A stretch of 5,164 nucleotides of DNA from Candidatus Heimdallarchaeota archaeon. GTDB lineage: Archaea > Asgardarchaeota > Heimdallarchaeia > Hodarchaeales > S146-22. Position 1 is the stretch's first letter, and every line of letters begins with the position of its first letter. Below, piece after piece: positions 1 through 4,506 of the stretch. Below the pieces are notes generated by a model. That model made no database searches, was not told where the DNA came from, and was given only the letters and a program-made list of their open reading frames with translations. The stretch spans positions 1 to 5,164 of the forward strand of contig WAPZ01000463.1 of NCBI GenBank assembly GCA_015520535.1. Reading direction: 5' to 3'. The position numbers and the translations under genes are program-made.

Positions 1-31
1 CCAAATATTAGTGTTTTTACTTGATAAAGAT

Positions 32-331
32 TCATACAATTAGAAAAACAACAATATATGCATCCAGCTCCCTTAATGGCAACAATTTCAGTGCATCATG
101 TTTTTCTACTAAGTCTTCAAACTCTTCCCACGTTGCCGGCGGCGCAATTTCAATTCCCGTTTGATTTACCACGTCAGCTGGTGTGGCATAACTTTTTTTT
201 TGGATAACAACAAAATCCGAATCCTCAACTAACCATTGATCTCCTTTTTTAACGCCAAAAACTAAATCGCCATTGACTTTTTTCACTTCAACATGATATT
301 CGCCGATTTCACCAGAATATACCATTTCCAT
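32..331 (-). CDS. Small hypothetical protein (about 99 aa), last gene of the minus-strand set
   Basis: I do not recognise this protein. It is soluble-looking and acidic. The N-terminal half is rich in alternating hydrophobic residues typical of beta strands (EYHVEVKKV, DLVFGVKKG, DQWLVEDSDFVVIQKK). A helical stretch follows (TWEEFEDLVEKHDALKLL), and the last nine residues are strongly hydrophobic (AYIVVFLIV). The start is ambiguous. I chose the ATG at 331 because GGTGA (341-337) lies 5 nt upstream. In-frame alternatives are ATG at 343, and TTG at 355 with AAGG 6 nt upstream; these add 4 and 8 residues. The hydrolase stop lies only 8-32 nt upstream, depending on start choice, so the gene is probably co-transcribed with it. 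No catalytic motif, signal peptide or cysteine pair is visible. It is probably real because of the operon spacing and protein-like composition, but its function is unknown. Confidence 0.62.
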   Translation of the reverse strand: MEMVYSGEIGEYHVEVKKVNGDLVFGVKKGDQWLVEDSDFVVIQKKSYATPADVVNQTGIEIAPPATWEEFEDLVEKHDALKLLPLRELDAYIVVFLIV

Positions 332-363
332 TTTTTTCACCATAACTAAGCGCAATTTGAACC

Positions 364-1014
364 TTAAGAAAGATTTTTTTCGAAGAATTTAACTGATTCT
401 TTCAAAATAAATGGCATACTTTTGTGTAGTAAATGATCATCATCTAATTCAATTAAAGTGACATTTTTCCTTGACGCAGCAAATTTACGACTTGTTTCAA
501 TTGGCACAGTCTCATCGTTTTTTCCGTGGAATATCAGAATTGGTTGCGTTAATCTATCAAAATGATAATCTTGATATTGTTTCAAATCTTCAACAAACTG
601 CCAATGAAGCGGCAATTTTCTAAGAAACGTATAGTGATCGACCATTATATATCCTTTTTCCTTCCACTCTGCCAAAATGTCATGATATTGTTCATAGAAC
701 CACGGAAAGGAAAATGCCGGCGCCAAAAGAACCACGGCGTTAATTTTTTCGGGATATTCATTTGCAATAACAGAAGCAAGATATCCGCCCATACTCGAGC
801 CGATCACACCTTTGACATCATCGTTTGCCTCTATAAAGTTTTTTAATCTTTGAATAATGCGACTCACTAACATTTTCTGAAAATCTTCGGGACGTGGTGT
901 CATGGGGAATTTATAGAGCGCAAATTTTGTGTTTTTAAACGCCATTTCAAATTTTTTAGCTTTAAATGACTGTGGGCCCGAGGCAAAGCCATGGAGATAA
1001 AGAATTAGGGACAA
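364..1014 (-). CDS. Alpha/beta-hydrolase, YqiA/UPF0227-like esterase
   Basis: This 216-residue single-domain serine hydrolase probably cleaves an ester or thioester in the cytoplasm; no signal peptide is seen. It opens with strand-plus-oxyanion motif ILYLHGFASGP (residues 4-14), as in the YqiA/UPF0227 family. The nucleophile elbow is GSSMGG, with Ser74 as likely nucleophile. The acid is probably Asp167 in HGKNDETVP and the histidine His194 in DDDHLLH, so the triad looks complete. A cap-like insert rich in Trp, Tyr and Phe (about 104-150) lies between the elbow and the acid. The start is a TTG: GAGGT (1026-1022) sits 7 nt upstream, and the encoded protein begins right at the first core strand. 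The upstream longin/pseudoGTPase gene ends 14 nt before it, so the two are probably one transcript. E. coli YqiA is somewhat shorter and acts on acyl esters; the substrate here is not predictable. The fold is near certain, the exact family fairly likely. Confidence 0.88.
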   Translation of the reverse strand: MSLILYLHGFASGPQSFKAKKFEMAFKNTKFALYKFPMTPRPEDFQKMLVSRIIQRLKNFIEANDDVKGVIGSSMGGYLASVIANEYPEKINAVVLLAPAFSFPWFYEQYHDILAEWKEKGYIMVDHYTFLRKLPLHWQFVEDLKQYQDYHFDRLTQPILIFHGKNDETVPIETSRKFAASRKNVTLIELDDDHLLHKSMPFILKESVKFFEKNLS

Positions 1015-1021
1015 ACTACTT

Positions 1022-1026
1022 ACCTC
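1022..1026 (-). promoter_or_regulatory. Shine-Dalgarno site fixing the TTG start of the hydrolase
   Basis: On the minus strand, GAGGT lies 7 nt before TTG 1014-1012. It immediately follows the TAA (1031-1029) of the upstream gene, so termination and reinitiation may be coupled. Confidence 0.6.
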
Positions 1027-1028
1027 TC

Positions 1029-2705
1029 TTAAGATTGGTGTTTCGTTGACAAAATATGATAATAAAGTAAATCAAACGAATTATCACGTTCGCTTTGCTC
1101 ATTTAACGAGGTTGCCACTAAAAGGATTCGATTTTGAATTTCGGGTGCTAACACTTTTCTAAACAAGTTATAATCATGCAAAAGATTGGGTAAATTAAAA
1201 GGTTTCTTGGGATTAAACTCTTTCGGTGGGTCAACAGCAAGAATTATGGTATTTAATGCTGTTTTACCAGAATATGTCCACCAAAATTCAATTAACGTTT
1301 TTACACGAGTAAAGGAGATAAAAGTTTCAGCTAAAAGCGGGATCAAAAGTGCATCGTTATCGCTTGTAACTAATGAAATCCAGCTTGCAGTATCACTTAC
1401 TAAAATATCATAAGGAATAACCCAAAACTGCATTTGACAATTTTTAGGAGCATATTTACCTGTAATCACGGGAATGGGACGATCACCCACATACCATGAC
1501 GATACCGTTATTTCATTTAGGGATTTTTGGAGATATTGTTTGGTAAACGCTTCTGTACTTCCGAGGACGACTATTTTTAGGGGGGCGTCAGGTGGCGGAA
1601 CAGAAATTGTGTGTTCTAAAATTTTCGTTTTAATTTGGGTGATTAGTTGGAAATTTTGCTCCATCAATGTCTCATAAGCTAAATATTCTTTTTCCAAAGG
1701 TCCGGCAATGTTTCGATAGACGTCAATTAAGGAATCTACATCTTTTTCCGTCAATTGTTGTCGATAGGCTTCAGAGACAATTTTAGTCAAAAATTCAGTA
1801 AGATTGGCTTGAATGTCTTGAAAGGCTTCAGGCGGAATTTGTCGGAAATGTTGGAGAAAGTCACGGTTTAAAAAAAGCCTTTTTGATTGTGTGGCGCACA
1901 AAATATATTCTTTTCCCGTTACAAAGTCCAATTTTAGAATTTCAGTGCTTCCGAACGTCATTGATGCTGAAGCTTGACCAAAAGATTCTTCTGCGAAATT
2001 GTAGACCAGTGAAATAAATGCAGCAAGACTAATTGCCATTTGGGTATCTAAGTTCCAGTAAAAATGTAAAGGAACACCGTGGCGATGAAACACTAAAGCC
2101 CATTCTTGTGGGCTTAGCATGTCCTCATTTTGTTCTAATGACAAACGTAGAAAATGATGAAACTGAATTAACTCTTGAATACTTAAAGGAGAAAGACTAC
2201 AATTACCCTCTTTAATTTTTACCCGATCTTCAGCACCGATGGCTTCAATACATGTATTATATATCTTGTCTACTAGTTGTTGATGATGTTGGTAAAGTAA
2301 TGATCCCCAATATTTGGAATAATGATTCAATGTTGCTCCAATTAAGACACCACGTAATTGATCTTCTATAAGATCCGGGATATCTGTATAAAATAATAAT
2401 TTTGCGGTTGTTTCGGGTTGAGAACATATAAAATAGATGTTTTCAGCAAGTCGTACAATCAATACCGTAATCGGATATGAAAACGGTCGTGATTCGGGTC
2501 GGATAGTAAGTGATGCGATACCTTCACCTAAAATCTGATTTCCAAATTGATCTAGTGCATCAATTAAGTTCTGAACCAACACGGTCTTCTTGAGATTGCC
2601 AAATTGCCATTGAATCCTACCTTCATTGATATAAAGTGCCCAGTTGTCTTTTGTTGACATTTTTGAACGCCTAACATGAAAAACCTCTTTGATTGCCTTA
2701 AACAT
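1029..2705 (-). CDS. Longin-longin-pseudoGTPase protein (two longin-like domains plus degenerate small-GTPase domain)
   Basis: This 558-residue protein is probably cytosolic; no signal peptide or membrane segment is seen. Domain 1 (about 21-155) starts with strand WALYI and strand RIQWQF. A helix (43-60) and strands SLTIRP and TVLIVRL/IYFICSQ follow, then long helices: the strand-strand-helix-three-strand-helices order of longin domains. Domain 2 (about 201-315) repeats the plan, beginning with WALVF, then PLHFYW, a helix, ASMTFG, ILKLDF and YILCAT. A helical linker (about 316-368) and a PPP hinge lead to domain 3 (376-555). Domain 3 follows the Ras-type strand order, but its P-loop is GSTEAFTKQ instead of GxxxxGK[ST]. 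The G3 region is QFWVIPYD instead of QxWDxxGQ, G4 is LAVDPP instead of GNKxD, and G5 keeps only TS. It should therefore not hydrolyse GTP. Met16 (ATG at 2660) is an alternative start just before domain 1; neither start has a clear Shine-Dalgarno. Longin-like platforms in eukaryotes bind or activate small GTPases, so a scaffold or exchange-factor-like role is plausible but inferred. The domain calls come from reading sequence pattern, not a profile search. Confidence 0.8.
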   Translation of the reverse strand: MFKAIKEVFHVRRSKMSTKDNWALYINEGRIQWQFGNLKKTVLVQNLIDALDQFGNQILGEGIASLTIRPESRPFSYPITVLIVRLAENIYFICSQPETTAKLLFYTDIPDLIEDQLRGVLIGATLNHYSKYWGSLLYQHHQQLVDKIYNTCIEAIGAEDRVKIKEGNCSLSPLSIQELIQFHHFLRLSLEQNEDMLSPQEWALVFHRHGVPLHFYWNLDTQMAISLAAFISLVYNFAEESFGQASASMTFGSTEILKLDFVTGKEYILCATQSKRLFLNRDFLQHFRQIPPEAFQDIQANLTEFLTKIVSEAYRQQLTEKDVDSLIDVYRNIAGPLEKEYLAYETLMEQNFQLITQIKTKILEHTISVPPPDAPLKIVVLGSTEAFTKQYLQKSLNEITVSSWYVGDRPIPVITGKYAPKNCQMQFWVIPYDILVSDTASWISLVTSDNDALLIPLLAETFISFTRVKTLIEFWWTYSGKTALNTIILAVDPPKEFNPKKPFNLPNLLHDYNLFRKVLAPEIQNRILLVATSLNEQSERDNSFDLLYYHILSTKHQS

Positions 2706-2813
2706 TTGGAGTTTAAAAATCTAAACTTTTCAACTGAAATTATGTCTTCATCTAAAAAGTCTTAAAAAGAGAAAAAAAAGGCTTATTTGACTTTTAAATC
2801 TGAGGTGAGTGGT
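2706..2813. promoter_or_regulatory. Divergent promoter region between the longin/pseudoGTPase gene and the permease gene
   Basis: This short AT-rich gap must carry the promoters of both divergent genes. CTTAAAAAG (2761-2769) resembles an archaeal TATA element on either strand. It would place a plus start near 2790 for the permease and a minus start near 2738 for the longin gene. A second minus-strand candidate is GATTTTTAAAC (2721-2711), which would suit the internal Met16 start. A small dyad, TTTCA-AC-TGAAA (2728-2739), shares the TTCA/TGAA half-sites of the larger palindrome at 3832-3851, but this may be chance. An A-rich run occupies 2772-2779. Confidence 0.5.
2802..2808 (+). promoter_or_regulatory. 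Shine-Dalgarno site deciding the TTG start of the permease
   Basis: GAGGTGA matches seven consecutive bases of the archaeal consensus GGAGGTGATC and lies 5 nt before TTG 2814. The longer reading frame from TTG 2787 has no comparable site and would run through this motif, so 2814 is the preferred start. Confidence 0.68.
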
Positions 2814-3764
2814 TTGACAATCGCTAGTCCTTTGAATGATCCTATTCTTGCCATACTTCTGATACTGTTTGCCATCGGCGTTGGTATTATCTCTTCATCC
2901 CTTGGCATTGGTGGTGGCTTAATTGTAACTCCTGTTTTAATTGGAATACTAGGGTTTGAACCTGCAATCGCCACTGGTACTGTATTTATCATGATTTTTT
3001 TCACTGCCAGTTCCGGAACCTTTGCATATTCGAAAAAAAATCTCATTCAATATCGTTTAGGTTTGATTTTGGCAATATCCACCATTCTTGGCGCAGCAAT
3101 CGGAAGTTATGTTAGTTCAATTATCGATCCTAATCTTTACAAACTGATTTTTGGCATTTTACTGGCACCCTTGGCTGTAAAACTAATCATCTTTCCAAAA
3201 AGGAAAAAAGCCCTTTCACAAACATCTAATAATATCCAACAAATAAACGATGAAAATAATGACGCGTTGCATGCTTCTTTCTCAGAAAACTCAAATTCGA
3301 CTACCACATCAGCAACACACACTAGTACACCACCAATTATCCAGAAAGCAAATGAATGGAGCGCATTACTTTTTAACAAGCAAACATTAACAGCGTTACC
3401 GTTGGGATTACTTACGGGCTTTGTAGCAGGTCTTTTAGGTATCGGTGGAGGAGTTCTCATGGTACCAATTCTGACGATACTTTTTGGGTTGGAAATGCAC
3501 TATGCAGTAGCTACTAGCGCATTTATCATGATATTTACTGCCTTATCCAGTATTGCTATTAAAGTTGCAACTAAAGACATTTTATATGATTATGCCTTCT
3601 TTTTAAGCGTAGGAATCATTGTTGGCGCTCAAATAGGCCCACGCATTGCAACAAAAATACCGGGCGTGACGTTACAACGCATTTTTGGTGTCTTTGTAAT
3701 CATCACACTAATTAGAATAATTTGCTCCGCAATAACATGTGATCTCAGTTTTTTGCTTCCCTAG
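2814..3764 (+). CDS. TauE/SafE-family anion permease (sulfite exporter-like, formerly DUF81)
   Basis: This 316-residue integral membrane protein probably moves small anions, typically sulfur oxyanions or organosulfur compounds, across the cytoplasmic membrane. The family's two-repeat build is clear. Repeat 1 carries SSLGIGGGLIVTPVL (28-42), then ATGTVFIMIFF. Repeat 2 carries LLGIGGGVLMVPIL (207-220), then ATSAFIMIFTA. About eight hydrophobic segments can be seen, roughly at 10-30, 31-50, 52-72, 82-104, 108-126, 192-214, 215-250 and 258-305. The linker between repeats (about 129-185) is unusually long and polar, rich in Ser, Thr, Asn, Gln and His. It begins with the basic cluster PKRKK, which predicts a cytoplasmic location by the positive-inside rule. 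The start is TTG 2814, chosen for its strong Shine-Dalgarno; an upstream in-frame TTG at 2787 would add nine residues. An ArsR-type regulator follows 221 nt downstream, which fits a regulated exporter. The substrate is not determinable here. Confidence 0.93.
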   Translation: MTIASPLNDPILAILLILFAIGVGIISSSLGIGGGLIVTPVLIGILGFEPAIATGTVFIMIFFTASSGTFAYSKKNLIQYRLGLILAISTILGAAIGSYVSSIIDPNLYKLIFGILLAPLAVKLIIFPKRKKALSQTSNNIQQINDENNDALHASFSENSNSTTTSATHTSTPPIIQKANEWSALLFNKQTLTALPLGLLTGFVAGLLGIGGGVLMVPILTILFGLEMHYAVATSAFIMIFTALSSIAIKVATKDILYDYAFFLSVGIIVGAQIGPRIATKIPGVTLQRIFGVFVIITLIRIICSAITCDLSFLLP

Positions 3765-3831
3765 CCGTCAATTTCTTTATTTACTTCCTTCAACATTATA
3801 TCTATTAGAAACAAAAAAGAATTTCATGAGA

Positions 3832-3851
3832 ATATTCAAATCATTGAATAT
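3832..3851. repeat. Perfect 20-bp palindrome, candidate operator or transcript hairpin
   Basis: ATATTCAA-ATCA-TTGAATAT is an uninterrupted 8-bp inverted repeat with a 4-nt spacer. It lies 67 nt after the permease stop and 134 nt before the ArsR-type start. AT-rich dyads of about this size with TTCA/TGAA half-sites are typical ArsR-family operators, so it may bind the neighbouring regulator. Its distance from the presumed TATA element is large for a simple archaeal repressor site. It may instead be a 3' hairpin of the permease mRNA. Confidence 0.5.
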
Positions 3852-3870
3852 AGGTAGGTGCCGCCCGCAA

Positions 3871-3893
3871 ATTTACTTTTCTCCTTTTTTTCC
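3871..3893 (+). terminator. Pyrimidine/T-rich tract, probable terminator of the permease transcript
   Basis: ATTTACTTTTCTCCTTTTTTT includes seven consecutive T residues (3885-3891) on the coding strand. Archaeal RNA polymerase commonly terminates at such U-tracts without a hairpin. Similar tracts follow both other plus-strand genes. Confidence 0.45.
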
Positions 3894-3908
3894 CAAAAAA
3901 CCTATTTG

Positions 3909-3938
3909 ATTAATTAAATAAACCCCCATAAAATAAAG
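3909..3938 (+). promoter_or_regulatory. Candidate TATA region of the ArsR-type gene
   Basis: ATTAATTAAATAAA (3909-3922) and ATAAAATAAA (3928-3937) are both plausible archaeal TATA elements. They would put transcription starts near 3942 or 3958, giving a short leader before the Shine-Dalgarno at 3971. Between them lies AAACCCCC, which can pair with GGGGTTT at the ribosome-binding site. Sequence alone does not decide between the two. Confidence 0.4.
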
Positions 3939-3970
3939 TCACATAGAGCAGTAACAGCGAACATGCTGAT

Positions 3971-3977
3971 GGAGGGG
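3971..3977 (+). promoter_or_regulatory. Shine-Dalgarno site for the TTG start of the ArsR-type gene
   Basis: GGAGGGG lies 8 nt before TTG 3986. It supports this non-ATG start; the nearby ATG at 3963 is out of frame. Confidence 0.62.
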
Positions 3978-3985
3978 TTTTAATT

Positions 3986-4318
3986 TTGAGCGTTGAACTT
4001 TTTCGCGCACAAGCGGAACTTTTTAAGCTGTTAACACATCCACTACGTATTCAAATCTTGTATCTTCTCGCAACCGGCGAGAAAACCGTTACTGAACTAA
4101 TGAAACTGACAAATGCCAGTCAAACCATAGTCTCACAGCACTTAGCAAAATTACGCGCCCAGAAAGTCGTCAAAACAAGAAAAGTTGGCACTACCGTGTA
4201 TTATAGCCTAAAAATTCCTGACATAATTACGGTTTGTAAAGTTTTGCAAACTATAATCAAAGAAATGGCCAAAGAAAACCAACAAATCGCTGATTTCCTT
4301 ATGCAAGTCACTTCATAG
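3986..4318 (+). CDS. ArsR-family winged helix-turn-helix transcriptional regulator
   Basis: This 110-residue DNA-binding protein is of typical ArsR/SmtB length and expected to act as a dimer. The N-terminal helix ends in FKLLTHPLRIQILYLL (13-28), the family's signature opening. The helix-turn-helix is TVTELMKLTNAS followed by recognition helix QTIVSQHLAKLRAQ (46-59). The wing is VVKTRKVGTTVYYSL (61-75), and a C-terminal dimerisation helix follows (about 78-107). There is no CxC motif in the metal-binding helix (ELMKLTN instead of ELCVCDL) and only one cysteine, Cys84. An arsenic, cadmium or zinc sensor of the classical alpha-3 type is thus unlikely. The core resembles the BigR/YgaV type that controls sulfur genes, but the redox cysteine pair of that group is not present. 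The start is TTG with a Shine-Dalgarno at 3971. Position just downstream of a TauE/SafE permease suggests it controls that gene, itself, or both. The ligand is unknown. Confidence 0.9.
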   Translation: MSVELFRAQAELFKLLTHPLRIQILYLLATGEKTVTELMKLTNASQTIVSQHLAKLRAQKVVKTRKVGTTVYYSLKIPDIITVCKVLQTIIKEMAKENQQIADFLMQVTS

Positions 4319-4320
4319 AA

Positions 4321-4343
4321 TCACTCTCTCTTTTCTCTTTTTT
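4321..4343 (+). terminator. Pyrimidine tract after the ArsR-type gene, probable terminator
   Basis: An almost pure C/T run (TCACTCTCTCTTTTCTC then six T) begins 2 nt after the stop codon. U-rich tracts like this serve as archaeal terminators. It also separates the regulator gene from the GTPase promoter just downstream. Confidence 0.48.
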
Positions 4344-4353
4344 CAAAAGAATT

Positions 4354-4368
4354 GGAAGGTATAAAAAA
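4354..4368 (+). promoter_or_regulatory. Candidate BRE/TATA promoter of the GTPase gene
   Basis: GGAAGGTATAAAAAA contains TATAAAAAA (4360-4368), the best TATA-box match in the window, preceded by a purine-rich BRE-like stretch. Transcription would begin near 4388 and leave a leader of about 118 nt. CTTTTTATTTT (4427-4437) is an alternative that would give a leader of about 45 nt. Confidence 0.48.
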
Positions 4369-4411
4369 GATTTTAATAGCATCATCTACCACTACACCAT
4401 CCTACCGCGTG

Positions 4412-4437
4412 AAGCTTAATCAAAAGCTTTTTATTTT
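4412..4437 (+). repeat. Small hairpin followed by a T-rich run upstream of the GTPase gene
   Basis: AAGCTT (4412-4417) and AAGCTT (4424-4429) are self-complementary copies separated by AATCAA. They can form a 6-bp stem with a 6-nt loop, immediately followed by TTTATTTT. The form is that of an intrinsic terminator or attenuator. If the TATA box at 4360 is used, this element lies inside the GTPase leader. Alternatively, the T-rich half is itself a TATA element. Confidence 0.4.
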
Positions 4438-4490
4438 GCAATGAGTGAAAGTGACTGAACATAGTCGACAAGCAATAATCGCTAATAGAT

Positions 4491-4497
4491 GGTGGAG
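4491..4497 (+). promoter_or_regulatory. Shine-Dalgarno site favouring the ATG at 4507 for the GTPase
   Basis: GGTGGAG ends 9 nt before ATG 4507. The earlier in-frame ATG at 4489 overlaps this motif and lacks a good site of its own. Confidence 0.55.
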
Positions 4498-4506
4498 ATT
4501 GAATCA

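Noticed and set aside
562..846. Plus-strand open frame of 94 codons inside the hydrolase gene
   Set aside because: It is antisense to a gene with clear catalytic motifs, and its translation has a random basic/hydrophobic composition with no domain pattern.
1029..1579. Reading the degenerate GTPase region as a pseudogene or frameshifted true GTPase
   Set aside because: The frame is continuous to a normal stop with tight operon spacing after it, and hydrophobic core positions are preserved, so selective loss of catalytic motifs is a better explanation.
1186..2215. Three plus-strand open frames (1186-1413, 1474-1677, 2033-2215) inside the longin/pseudoGTPase gene
   Set aside because: They are antisense to a long open gene with domain structure, and no ribosome-binding sites or recognisable products are seen.
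2783..3460. Two minus-strand open frames opposite the permease gene
   Set aside because: The permease frame has family repeats and membrane segments; the antisense frames are explained as its complement.
3826..3909. 27-codon plus-strand frame between permease and regulator
   Set aside because: There is no Shine-Dalgarno, it overlaps the palindrome and T-tract, and its Pro/Phe/Lys-rich composition is unconvincing.
4441..4458. Five-codon upstream frame before the GTPase
   Set aside because: It is too short to support as a gene, and no ribosome-binding site is seen; mentioned only with the leader hairpin.
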